Positions 51,822 through 60,013 of a stretch of DNA of 64,000 nt are shown one piece after another. This DNA is from JBCCXZ01 sp965228005 (GTDB taxonomy: Bacteria > Planctomycetota > Planctomycetia > Pirellulales > Lacipirellulaceae). The stretch is from the NCBI GenBank assembly GCA_965228005.1, contig CBDDGV010000003.1, positions 124,001 to 188,000 of the forward strand. Direction: 5' to 3'. The position numbers and the translations under genes are program-made. The notes under the pieces are model-generated. The model ran no database searches. It had not been told where the DNA came from and was given only the letters and a program-made list of their open reading frames with translations. Position 1 is the first letter of the stretch, and each line of letters opens with the position of its first letter.

Positions 51822-52265
51822 ATGGCAGAGCCAACCAAGCAGCGCGTGCTGATCGCGGACGACAACGAGGCGAACGTCGAGTTGATCGAGGCCTACCTGG
51901 CGGAGGTCGACGTCGAGACGCAGGTCGCGGTCGACGGCCAGGACACGATGGACAAGGTCGCCTCATTCCAGCCGGACCTGATCCTGCTGGACGTGATGAT
52001 GCCGAAGCTGAGCGGCTTCGAGGTCTGCGAGAAGCTGCGTGCGGACGAGGCAACCAAGGGCATCATGGTGCTGATGATCACCGCCCTGAACGAGCTGGGC
52101 GACATCGAGCGGGCGGTGAACTCGGGGACGGACGACTTCCTCTCCAAGCCGGTCAACAAGCTGGAACTGCTCAAGCGGGTCGACAACATGCTGCGGCTCC
52201 GCGGCGTGGCCGACGAGAACGAGCGGCTGCGTCAGTACATCGAGAAGATGGAGAGCGGCGGCTGA
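51822..52265 (+). CDS. Stand-alone CheY-like response regulator
   Basis: The product has 147 residues from the ATG at 51822, with ACGAGGGA upstream. The receiver domain is complete: acidic D13/D14 in IADDNE, phospho-acceptor D57 in LILLDVMMPKLSG, Thr in MITALNE and Lys in DFLSKPVNKLELL. A C-terminal ~25-residue helix (LRGVADENERLRQYIEKMES) is a possible dimerisation coil, and there is no DNA-binding or enzymatic output. The cognate kinase is not nearby. Confidence 0.9.
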   Translation: MAEPTKQRVLIADDNEANVELIEAYLAEVDVETQVAVDGQDTMDKVASFQPDLILLDVMMPKLSGFEVCEKLRADEATKGIMVLMITALNELGDIERAVNSGTDDFLSKPVNKLELLKRVDNMLRLRGVADENERLRQYIEKMESGG

Positions 52266-52299
52266 GCGGCGCCGTCTGGCCGGCCCCAACGGGAGCGAC

Positions 52300-54246
52300 A
52301 TGGCGATTTCGATCCGACCGCTGCCCTTTCTCCGCTGTTTGCTTGTAGCAGGCTTGTCATTCTCCGTCGCGTTGGCTTCCCACACGGCCGCCGGCGCCCG
52401 TGTCGAGGAGGGCGAGCCTGCTCCGCCCGAGCCGGAGATCGCCGAACTGGTCCAGCAGCTCGGCAGCGACCTCTTCGTCGAGCGAGACGCGGCGCAGGCT
52501 CGCTTGGAGATGCTCGGCATCCAGGCGTTCGACGCCTTGCAAGAGGCGGTCAAGCACCCCGACCTGGAGGTCGCGACCCGCGCCCGGCACATCCTCGAAC
52601 GGGTGAAGGTCGAGTGGGTCAAGCCGACCGACCCGCCCGAGGTGCGTCAGTTGATGAAGCGGTTCGCTTCCGGCTCGACGGCGAAGCGCCTAGCGTTGCT
52701 GGAGAAGCTGAAAGACCTCGAAGAGGCCGGCGGCGGGCCGGCGCTGTGCCGGATCGCGCGGTTCGAGACAACCGCGAACGCCGAGCAAGCCGCGTTGAGC
52801 GGTTTGTCGCTTCTCGAATCCGCCGGGACGGACGGGGTGGCTGCCGACTCGTGGTTAGAGGAGCTGGATGAAAGCCAGACCGTCGCCGCCCGGTGGGTGA
52901 GACTCGGACTGCATTCTCTTACCGAGCCCAGAGCGGCCCTAGACGAGTGGGACGCGGAGTGTGCTGCGGCGGTCGATCGATTCCGCGGGTCCGGGCAGGA
53001 GAGCGACGCGATAGACGCCTACCGGCTGATGCGTTTCCGGTTGTTCGTGTCCACAATAATCGAAGCGTCCGACCCGCGGATGGACGCGCTGGCGGGCCTT
53101 GCCGAGTTCCTGGCCGGCCTCGAAGAAGAGCAACTGCCCGATTTGCCGGACGCGATCGGTTCGTGGTTCAAGTCCGAGGAGGAACAGTCCGCAAAGGCGG
53201 TGGCCTACCAACTCTTCTGGGCCGCTGACCGGAAGGACTGGGGCCTCTGGAGGAGTCTGGTCACCGAGCACGCGGCAGAAATCTCACAGAACCGGTTCCT
53301 CCTGTACAGCGTGGCGTTGGCCCACGCGCAGCAAGGCGACACGCAGGAGGCCGCTCATGCGGTTCAGAGGGCTCTCGAGTACGAGGCGGAGGACGCCGAG
53401 CACCGCAACCGCATTGCCGCCTCGCTGTTGGAACAAGGTCGTCTGGACTTGGCCGCGGGAGAGTGGCGTGCGGTGATCGCTGCCCTGCCCACACTGCACC
53501 CCGAGTCGCTGATCGCCCGTCAGGAGCTGGGCAACTGGTGGCTGCACGACCGCGAGCAGTACCAGGCGGCGGTCGACCTGCTCGACGAGTTCTGCCAGGC
53601 CGCCGAGGCGAGCGACGAAGCGGAAGCGGCGATGCTGGCGGACCTCGCCGAATCGATGAGCAACGCCGACCGAGCGGACCACCTGTGGAAGAGCTTCCGG
53701 GCAACGCGGGAGTACTTCGAGGCGTGCCGCCAGCGCAGCCTCGGCGCCCACAAGCAGGAGCAGTTGTCACTGGAAAAGGCCTACCGCCTCTACCCGGTGA
53801 ACCCCGACATCCTGATCGCGATGTACCGCGTCAAGGGAGCCGACCCGGCCTACCGGGCCCGGGTGCGCGACATGATCAAGTCGCTCAGCCGACGCATCCA
53901 GCACGTAATCGACGCGGGTCTCGCCTCGGGCCAAGAAGATGCGCAAGACTACAACCTCTGGGCGTGGCTCGTCAGCAACACCGAGGGCGACTACCAACAG
54001 GCCGTGAGATACTCTCATCGGTCTCTGGAGCTCGACCCCGACAACGCGAGTTTCCTCGACACGCTCGGCCGCTGCTACTACGCCGCCAAGGACTTCGATT
54101 CGGCGATCAAATACCAGAAGATGGCCGTCGAGCGTCAGCCGATGGTGCAGGTTATGCAGCGGCAACTCCGGCAGTTCGAAGAGGAAGCCGCATCCTCCGC
54201 CCGAGAGCGTGAGTCAGAGGCAACAGACCCGTTCGGGGCGTTCTGA
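52300..54246 (+). CDS. Exported TPR-repeat protein
   Basis: The 648-residue protein has a signal peptide (FLRCLLVAGLSFSVALASHTAAGA). HEAT-like helices follow (EIAELVQQLGSDLFVERDAAQARLEMLGIQAFDALQEAV). A long series of TPR-like helices covers the C-terminal half, for example LWAWLVSNTEGDYQQAVRYSHRSLELDPDNASFLDTLGRCYYAAKDFDSAIKYQ. Such superhelices serve as protein-binding scaffolds. Probable location is the periplasm. The partner is unknown. Confidence 0.8.
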   Translation: MAISIRPLPFLRCLLVAGLSFSVALASHTAAGARVEEGEPAPPEPEIAELVQQLGSDLFVERDAAQARLEMLGIQAFDALQEAVKHPDLEVATRARHILERVKVEWVKPTDPPEVRQLMKRFASGSTAKRLALLEKLKDLEEAGGGPALCRIARFETTANAEQAALSGLSLLESAGTDGVAADSWLEELDESQTVAARWVRLGLHSLTEPRAALDEWDAECAAAVDRFRGSGQESDAIDAYRLMRFRLFVSTIIEASDPRMDALAGLAEFLAGLEEEQLPDLPDAIGSWFKSEEEQSAKAVAYQLFWAADRKDWGLWRSLVTEHAAEISQNRFLLYSVALAHAQQGDTQEAAHAVQRALEYEAEDAEHRNRIAASLLEQGRLDLAAGEWRAVIAALPTLHPESLIARQELGNWWLHDREQYQAAVDLLDEFCQAAEASDEAEAAMLADLAESMSNADRADHLWKSFRATREYFEACRQRSLGAHKQEQLSLEKAYRLYPVNPDILIAMYRVKGADPAYRARVRDMIKSLSRRIQHVIDAGLASGQEDAQDYNLWAWLVSNTEGDYQQAVRYSHRSLELDPDNASFLDTLGRCYYAAKDFDSAIKYQKMAVERQPMVQVMQRQLRQFEEEAASSARERESEATDPFGAF

Positions 54247-54267
54247 AAGCCCGGCAACTCAGGAGCC

Positions 54268-55080
54268 ATGATGGCAGACAACGTACAGGTCGACGGCGTG
54301 TCCATAGCGGCGGAGACCGTTGGTGACGGCGTGCCGGTCGTGCTGCTGCACGGGTTCCCGCTCTCTCGGCGGATGTGGGACGCGCAGATCGCGGCGCTCC
54401 GTTCGTCGTGCCGCGTGATAGCGGTCGACCTACGCGGCTTCGGCGAATCGGGCCTCGGCCCGGGAGACGCGGAATCCGGCGTCCCCATGGAGCGTTACGC
54501 CGCCGACGTAGCCGCGTTGCTCGACGGCATCGGCGTCGACGAGCCTGTGGTGTTGGCCGGCTTTTCCATGGGCGGCTACGTCGCCTGGCAGTTTGCCTTG
54601 AACTACCCTGAGCGGCTCCGCGGGCTGATGGCGATCGACACCCGGGCGGCCGCAGACACCGACGAGGCCCGGGCCGTGCGGCTAGAGATGGCAGACTCCA
54701 TCCATCGGATGGGCATCGAGCCGGTCGTCCGGGCCATGACGCCCAAACTCTTTGCGGCCACGAGCCTCAAGGAGCGACCCGAAGCCGTAGCGTCCGTCCA
54801 AGAGATCCTGCGTAGCAGTTCCCCCGCCGCGGTCGCCGCGGCTCAACGCGGCATGGCGGGCCGACCGGACGTGACCGGGCGGCTGGGGGAGATCGGTGTT
54901 CCCTCGCTCGTTGTCTGCGGCGCGGAAGACGCGATCAGCCCGCCCGCAGAGATGCGGTCCATCGCCGAGGGCTTGCCGGAAGCGGAGTACGTCGAGATCG
55001 CGGGCTCGGGGCACATGACGACCGCCGAGGCGCCGGAGCAGGTCAACGCGGCGATGGCCGGCTTTGTCGCCAAGTTCTGA
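54268..55080 (+). CDS. Alpha/beta-fold hydrolase
   Basis: The 270-residue protein has the oxyanion-hole segment VVLLHGFPLSRRMW and nucleophile S100 in LAGFSMGGY. The acid is in LVVCGAEDAISPP and the catalytic histidine is in GSGHMTTAEAPEQV, so the triad is complete. The cap region is short. It resembles the BioH/3-oxoadipate enol-lactonase/haloperoxidase-like group. The real substrate cannot be assigned. It follows the TPR gene by 21 nt. Confidence 0.88.
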   Translation: MMADNVQVDGVSIAAETVGDGVPVVLLHGFPLSRRMWDAQIAALRSSCRVIAVDLRGFGESGLGPGDAESGVPMERYAADVAALLDGIGVDEPVVLAGFSMGGYVAWQFALNYPERLRGLMAIDTRAAADTDEARAVRLEMADSIHRMGIEPVVRAMTPKLFAATSLKERPEAVASVQEILRSSSPAAVAAAQRGMAGRPDVTGRLGEIGVPSLVVCGAEDAISPPAEMRSIAEGLPEAEYVEIAGSGHMTTAEAPEQVNAAMAGFVAKF

Positions 55081-55101
55081 GCGAGCAGGCCCGCGGCAGC
55101 A

Positions 55102-55644
55102 TCAGCCGGGCAGCCGGTACGACGACTGGATCTTCAAGAGCGCCCGGTCGTCTGGGAAGGTGTGCAACGCCCGGAGCCGCAGCAGCTTGTCGCGGGACTC
55201 GAGGTTGATGTAGCTCACGGCGCCCGTACCGAGCCGTCCGCTGGAATCGAAGCGGTGCATCAGGCCCTGGCGGGTCGCCTGCAGGGTGAGCTCCTTCTGG
55301 TAGGCCTGGAACTTCTCTTCGTCGGCCTGCTCCACCGAGAAACTCACGGCGTAGGAAACGCCGCCGCGGCAGGCGAGGTCGTCGGCGCCTTCGCCTTTCA
55401 GCGCGTGCGACATCAGGCGGCGCTTGGTCGGCAATGGGTGCGTGCTCGCCGCGGCCACTTCGGTGAGCGTGAGGCCTTCGTACCGCCAGGTCACCACGTG
55501 TCCCGCGGAAGTGATCTGCACGTCGGCGGTGTAGCCCCCGCGCTGGATGCGGCGGGCCTGGTAGACCTCAAACAGCTCGGGGTGCAGAGGCCGCCCGAAG
55601 AGCTGGAACACAAGCTCGGCGACTTTGGGTCGGGCGGAGAGCAA
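55102..55644 (-). CDS. Conserved hypothetical protein (possibly DUF2617)
   Basis: The 180-residue soluble protein reads RPKVAELVFQLFGRPLHPELFEVYQARRIQRGGYTADVQITSAGHVVTWRYEGLTLTEV. It ends with a segment SRDKLLRLRALHTFPDDRALLKIQSSYRL. The pattern recalls the DUF2617 family, for which no function is known. I am only moderately sure of the family. It converges with the hydrolase gene. Confidence 0.65.
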   Translation of the reverse strand: MLSARPKVAELVFQLFGRPLHPELFEVYQARRIQRGGYTADVQITSAGHVVTWRYEGLTLTEVAAASTHPLPTKRRLMSHALKGEGADDLACRGGVSYAVSFSVEQADEEKFQAYQKELTLQATRQGLMHRFDSSGRLGTGAVSYINLESRDKLLRLRALHTFPDDRALLKIQSSYRLPG

Positions 55645-55879
55645 GGCGAGGTCTCGCGTGCGTGCGTAATGTTATCGGTTGTGCCAATGGTCGACGCCGC
55701 ATCTCGGCGTCAGTCGCGGCTGTGTGGTGTTGCTTAGCCCCCATGACGCCTTGATTATACTTGCCGCCTGAAAACCGGACAAAGGCCGTTTGTCTGCGGT
55801 GGAAAACCTTTCGAGTTCTCGCTTGACAAAGCACGAGCAGCACGCCCCGTACGATCCCGGATTGCTAGCGGACCCGAGC

Positions 55880-56551
55880 ATGCCCCGAACGAGCGCCAGC
55901 GCGAAAGTCTACCGACGGCTGATGGCCGCCTACGGTCCGCAGGATTGGTGGCCGGCGGACTCGCCCTGGGAGGTGATGGTCGGCGCTGTACTGGTTCAGA
56001 ACACGTCCTGGCGCAACGCCGAGCGGGCCATCGAAGACCTGCGGCGAGCCGACAGGCTCCGCTACGCGCGGATGCGGTTGCTCAGCCGGCCACAGCTAGC
56101 CCATCTGATCCGTCGTGCGGGCCTGTACCGCATCAAGGCCGAGCGACTCCGTGGCCTGATCGAGACGGTGGACAAGCGGTTTGGCGGTTCGATCTCTGCG
56201 ATGCGCGCAGTAGAAACGCCGCAGCTGCGGGCGGCCCTGCTGGAAGCTAAGGGCGTCGGGCCGGAGACGGCCGACTCGATCCTCTGCTACGCCCTGCAAC
56301 GCCCCGTGATGGTTGCGGACGCTTACGCCCATCGCGTTTACGCCCGGCACGGCTGGACGCCGACACGCTTCCGTTATGCAGCGGTCCAGGAGCGGATGGC
56401 GGAGGGGATGCCGCTCGACCCGGCCATCTGCAACGAGATGCATGCGCTGCTCGTCCGCGTCGGGCACGAGCACTGCGGCAAGCCAACACCTCGTTGCGAA
56501 GGCTGCCCGCTCGCCGACCTGTTGCCCGATGAGGGGCCGCTGCAGCTCTAG
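55880..56551 (+). CDS. HhH-GPD DNA glycosylase, COG2231/MagIII-like
   Basis: The product has 223 residues from the ATG at 55880. WEVMVGAVLVQNTSWRNAERAI opens the HhH-GPD fold. The helix-hairpin-helix is LEAKGVGPETADSILCYALQRPVMVADAYAHRV: the Asp is kept, but the EndoIII catalytic Lys is Glu (GPETAD instead of GRKTAN). This Glu/Ser-for-Lys pattern is seen in the MagIII/COG2231 group that removes 3-methyladenine or acts on other lesions. Three cluster-type cysteines occur (CGKPTPRCEGC) but the fourth EndoIII ligand is missing. The stop overlaps the convergent DUF1499 gene. Confidence 0.82.
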   Translation: MPRTSASAKVYRRLMAAYGPQDWWPADSPWEVMVGAVLVQNTSWRNAERAIEDLRRADRLRYARMRLLSRPQLAHLIRRAGLYRIKAERLRGLIETVDKRFGGSISAMRAVETPQLRAALLEAKGVGPETADSILCYALQRPVMVADAYAHRVYARHGWTPTRFRYAAVQERMAEGMPLDPAICNEMHALLVRVGHEHCGKPTPRCEGCPLADLLPDEGPLQL

Positions 56552-57015
56552 TCCTGGGCGTCCGTTGTGCGGAGCCTTTGCTCCAGCCCTCCGAGCAGTT
56601 CCCGCAGGTTCCGGGGGTTCTGGCCGAGGTCGCCCCTGCCGACGCGCGACGCGCTGGACGCCTCCACGACCCGGCCTCCGCCGGTCTGAGTGAGCGAGAC
56701 CGTGACGTCGTCTTTGAAGCGGAGCAACCCCGTGGTGCGGACGAGCTTGTGCGTAGAGTCGTCTGACCCGACCAGCTCCCACGCCCCATTCTGCTCCGCA
56801 AACGAGCGGACCGCCTCTGCGAACTGTTCGTCGCTTGCATCCACTCCCAGCGGCCGCAAACGCGGGTCCGCCGCGTTGGGGTCCGTTGACGCCGTGTTCG
56901 TGGTGAGGTCGCGGGACCAATCGTCCACAATCAACACGGTCGCCAACACGGGTGCTAGCACCAGCACGGCGGCTGCGGCTATAGCGATGTAGAGCATGCG
57001 GCTCCTGAGTTTCAT
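56548..57015 (-). CDS. DUF1499-family protein
   Basis: The product has 155 residues from the ATG at 57015. One membrane helix (LYIAIAAAAVLVLAPVLATVLIV) precedes a soluble domain. That domain contains LLRFKDDVTVSLTQTGGGRVVEASSASRVGRGDLGQNPRNLRELLGGLEQRL, the SxSRVGxxDLGxNxRxI-type motif of DUF1499 proteins. No function is established for the family. It ends tail-to-tail with the glycosylase gene, overlapping by four bases. Confidence 0.78.
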   Translation of the reverse strand: MKLRSRMLYIAIAAAAVLVLAPVLATVLIVDDWSRDLTTNTASTDPNAADPRLRPLGVDASDEQFAEAVRSFAEQNGAWELVGSDDSTHKLVRTTGLLRFKDDVTVSLTQTGGGRVVEASSASRVGRGDLGQNPRNLRELLGGLEQRLRTTDAQD

Positions 57016-57191
57016 GGCTCTGCAGTTGGTTAGGGCGTGTCTTCTGCCGCTCAGACAGCTGTCACTCCGCACTGTAGAGAATGCCATAGCGTCGCGCCGG
57101 CGGCGGCACTACTATCCCGGCGATATTCTCTGGAGGCGAACCGTCCGAGGTGTTTTCGGAGTGGCCCGCCCCGCACGGGAGATTGCAAGCC

Positions 57192-58523
57192 GTGAGCACT
57201 ATCCGCCCTATCGTAACGATCGTCCTGCTCGCGTTGGTGGGCGTCTTTCTGTACCTCCATATGACCGCGAAAGAACCCGAGCTGCCACAGGACCTGGCGG
57301 GTTGGGACGTGGCTTCGGAACTGAGCATCGGCGGGCCGCCGAGCCTCGATATTGGAGGAGCCGCTCAGCCGGGCGCCGTGCCGGACACCTCGGGTCTCCC
57401 CCCTGCGTTCAACCCGGGCCCAGCCCCCGCGGCGCCAACGTTCGCCGCCGCCGCGGATGAGGCGCCTCCGGCTTTCGTTCCTGATGAAGCGCCTCAGTTC
57501 GATGCAGCGCCGTCCTTCACGGCCGAGGCTCCGCCGGTCGAAGAACCCGCTCCAACCGAGAACGCCCCGGCCTCTGCCATCGCGGCGGCGCCTGTCTACA
57601 CCGCCCCCCCTGCGGCCGCACCGCCCAGCACCGAGACGCCGGCCCCCGAGGCCTCAGCGGCGCCGGCTTACTCACCTGAGCCCGCGGCAGAGAGCGTGCC
57701 GGCGACGACTGCGGGTGATCGCTACGGGACTCAGACGTCCACCGCACCACCATCCAACGCACCGCAAGAGCCGCCGGCGCAAGAAGCACCGCCGGTGACG
57801 CCTACCGAACCGGCCGGTTCGCTGTTCGCCTCGACGCGGGTCGCGGCGCAGTCGGCGCTGGACCGCGGCGAGCTCTCGCAAGCCCTGCTGCTGCTGTCGG
57901 ACTGGTACGGCGACCCCTCGCTCTCACCCGGTGAAGAGCAGGAGCTCGACACGCTGCTCAGTCAGCTCGCCGGCACGGTGATCTACTCGACCGAGCACCG
58001 GCTCGAGCCGCCCTACCGAGTGCAGGCCGGCCAGCGGTTGCAGGACATTGCCCAGGAATACAACGTGCCGTGGCAGTTGCTCGCCAAGATCAACGGCATC
58101 GAAGACCCAGCAGGGTTGATGCCCGGCAGCGAGCTGAAGGTGGTCCGCGGGCCGTTTGAGGCCGTGGTCGACTTCAACCGCCGCACGATGACGCTGATGC
58201 TGCAACGCCGCTACGCCGGGCGGTTCGAGTTGGATATCGAACCCGGCACCAGCGTGGAAGACGGCCTGTGGACGGTCGACCAGAAGCTGCTCACCCCCAG
58301 CGGCGCGGGGCCCGTCTACTCGAACGGTTCGACCGAGGAGCGGAGCCTCATGCTCACCAACCCGGTGGCGGGCGGCGGGCAAGTCGCCATCGTCCGCGGG
58401 CCTTCCACGCCCGGCGCGGCGTCGGCGGACCCGCCGGGCCGCGTCGTTCGGCTGAGCTCGGCCGACATGGAAGACCTGTTCGACATCGTCTCGGTGGGGT
58501 CCCGGGTCGTGATCCGGCGGTAA
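57192..58523 (+). CDS. LysM protein with degenerate L,D-transpeptidase domain
   Basis: The product has about 443 residues from the GTG at 57192. A membrane anchor (TIRPIVTIVLLALVGVFLYL) is followed by a ~150-residue Pro/Ala/Glu-rich linker. A helical segment and a LysM repeat come next (YRVQAGQRLQDIAQEYNVPWQLLAKINGI). The C-terminal ~125 residues resemble a YkuD L,D-transpeptidase (AVVDFNRRTMTLMLQRRYAGRFEL, and RVVRLSSADMEDLFDIVSVGSRVVI). The catalytic SxGCIRL core is replaced by PGRVVRL and no HG partner is evident, so the enzyme is probably inactive and may only bind peptidoglycan. Confidence 0.8.
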   Translation: MSTIRPIVTIVLLALVGVFLYLHMTAKEPELPQDLAGWDVASELSIGGPPSLDIGGAAQPGAVPDTSGLPPAFNPGPAPAAPTFAAAADEAPPAFVPDEAPQFDAAPSFTAEAPPVEEPAPTENAPASAIAAAPVYTAPPAAAPPSTETPAPEASAAPAYSPEPAAESVPATTAGDRYGTQTSTAPPSNAPQEPPAQEAPPVTPTEPAGSLFASTRVAAQSALDRGELSQALLLLSDWYGDPSLSPGEEQELDTLLSQLAGTVIYSTEHRLEPPYRVQAGQRLQDIAQEYNVPWQLLAKINGIEDPAGLMPGSELKVVRGPFEAVVDFNRRTMTLMLQRRYAGRFELDIEPGTSVEDGLWTVDQKLLTPSGAGPVYSNGSTEERSLMLTNPVAGGGQVAIVRGPSTPGAASADPPGRVVRLSSADMEDLFDIVSVGSRVVIRR

Positions 58524-58624
58524 CCGAGCGGCGATGCTCCAACGCGGCCCCTTAAAGAGCAGCGCAGGTCGTGGTATACCCCGCGGGAACCCTCAGCTTT
58601 CTTCCCGCCGCGGAGCACCCTGCG

Positions 58625-59179
58625 ATGTACGACCGCCAAGCTTTGGCCGATCTGATCCGAGAGAACGCCCTCAAGTTCGGCGAGTTCACACTCGCCTCGG
58701 GCAAGAAGGCCAGCTACTACCTCGACTGCCGGCAGGTGACGCTCGACGCGGCCGGCGCGAGGCACATCGGCGAGGGGATGCTGGACCTTCTGGGGGACGA
58801 CCTGCCCAACCTGGTAGGCGGCATGGCGATCGGCGCCGACCCCATCACCGCGGCAATCCTCACACTGGCGGGCGTCCGCGGCGAGAAGCTCCGCGGCGTG
58901 ATGGTCCGCAAGGAGCCCAAGGGCCACGGCACCGGCAAGCACGTCGAGGGTCCGTTCCACGAGGGCGAACGACTGGTGATCGTCGAGGATGTCGTCACCA
59001 CAGGCGGCTCGTCGCTGAAGGCCATCGAGCACTGCGAAGCCGTGGGCCTCAAGGTCGACCGGGTGCTCGCGATCATCGATCGCATGGAGGGCGGCCGCGA
59101 GGCGTTCGCCGAGAAGGGGTACGAGCTCACCACGCTGTTCACGGTCCAGGACTTCGGCATCGACCCGCCGAGCGGCTGA
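58625..59179 (+). CDS. pyrE: Orotate phosphoribosyltransferase
   Basis: PyrE converts orotate plus PRPP to OMP in pyrimidine synthesis. The product has 184 residues from the ATG at 58625. FTLASGKKASYYLDCRQVTLDAAG is the orotate-site segment and MVRKEPKGHGTGKHVEGPF is the flexible catalytic loop. LVIVEDVVTTGGSSLKA is the PRPP-binding motif. An extended frame begins at 58571, but 58625 matches the family length. It precedes the nuclease-like gene by 29 nt. Confidence 0.95.
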   Translation: MYDRQALADLIRENALKFGEFTLASGKKASYYLDCRQVTLDAAGARHIGEGMLDLLGDDLPNLVGGMAIGADPITAAILTLAGVRGEKLRGVMVRKEPKGHGTGKHVEGPFHEGERLVIVEDVVTTGGSSLKAIEHCEAVGLKVDRVLAIIDRMEGGREAFAEKGYELTTLFTVQDFGIDPPSG

Positions 59180-59208
59180 CCGTTCACTCTCCGCAGGGGC
59201 GTCCACGG

Positions 59209-59895
59209 ATGGAAACCTCGCTGCACCGGCAACTCAAAGAGCACTACGCGCCCGACGCCTCGCGGACCGAGGTGCCGCTGGGCGGTTATCGGATCGACGC
59301 GGTCTCGCGCGGCCGGCTGATCGAGATCCAGCACGGCTCGCTGGCGGCCATCCGAGACAAAGTCGCTGCCTTGCTGGAAGACCACCGCGTGCTGGTGGTC
59401 AAGCCGATCGTGGCGAGGAAGGTGCTGGTGAAGCTCGACGGCAAGGGCGGCAGCGAGGTGAGCCGCCGGCGGAGCCCCAAGCGGTGCGGGTTGTTCGACC
59501 TGTTCCACGAACTGATCTACTTCACACGCGTGTTCCCCCACCCGCGACTGACATTGGAAGCGGCACTGGTCGAGGTCGAGGAGCTGCGGTACCCCGGCCA
59601 CGGTCGTCGTCGTCGCCGCCGACAGACGGACCACCAAGTGCAGGACCAGCTACTGACCGCGGTGGTCGAGACGCACCGGTTCCGAACGCTGAGCGACCTG
59701 GTCCGGCTGCTGCCGCCCGACCTGCCCAGGCCGTTCCACACCGGGCACCTGGCCGAGGCGCTGGGCATCCAGCGTTGGTTGGCTCAACGCGTGGCCTACT
59801 GCCTGCGAGAGACCAAGGCGGCCCGGGTGGTCGGCAAGCAGGGGAACGCGGTGCTCTACGAGTGCCGTCGGCCCCGAGCCAAGAAAGCGGGTTGA
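59209..59895 (+). CDS. Putative nuclease-fold protein of unknown function
   Basis: The 228-residue protein begins SLHRQLKEHYAPDASRTEVPLGGYRIDAVSRGRLIEIQHGSLAAIRDKVAALLEDHRVLVVKPI. The R-I-D-x(8,9)-IEIQ-x(7,8)-K spacing is like the PD-(D/E)xK restriction-endonuclease core. A winged-helix-like C-terminal half follows (VETHRFRTLSDLVRLLPPDLP, LAQRVAYCLRETKAARVVGKQGNAVLYE). The basic run GRRRRRRQ separates the halves. A DNA- or RNA-acting enzyme is plausible but unproven. It follows pyrE on the same strand. Confidence 0.65.
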   Translation: METSLHRQLKEHYAPDASRTEVPLGGYRIDAVSRGRLIEIQHGSLAAIRDKVAALLEDHRVLVVKPIVARKVLVKLDGKGGSEVSRRRSPKRCGLFDLFHELIYFTRVFPHPRLTLEAALVEVEELRYPGHGRRRRRRQTDHQVQDQLLTAVVETHRFRTLSDLVRLLPPDLPRPFHTGHLAEALGIQRWLAQRVAYCLRETKAARVVGKQGNAVLYECRRPRAKKAG

Positions 59896-60013
59896 GCCGC
59901 GGGCTTGCGGGCCTTCGGGGCAGGGCGTAGGTTGCTGTGTCGGCGACCGCGGGCGTGGAGCCCGCCACTGAAACGTTGGTCGGCCGAGGCAACCCCCCGC
60001 TGGCGGCCAACCC

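Noticed and set aside
55823..55855. TTGACA ... TACGAT as a sigma-70 promoter upstream of the glycosylase gene
   Set aside because: The spacer is 21 nt, far from the 17-nt optimum, so I do not call a promoter.
57421..57830. Imperfect Pro/Ala-rich repeats as a possible CRISPR or tandem array
   Set aside because: The pattern is codon-level low complexity inside the LysM gene linker, with no regular unit length or spacers.
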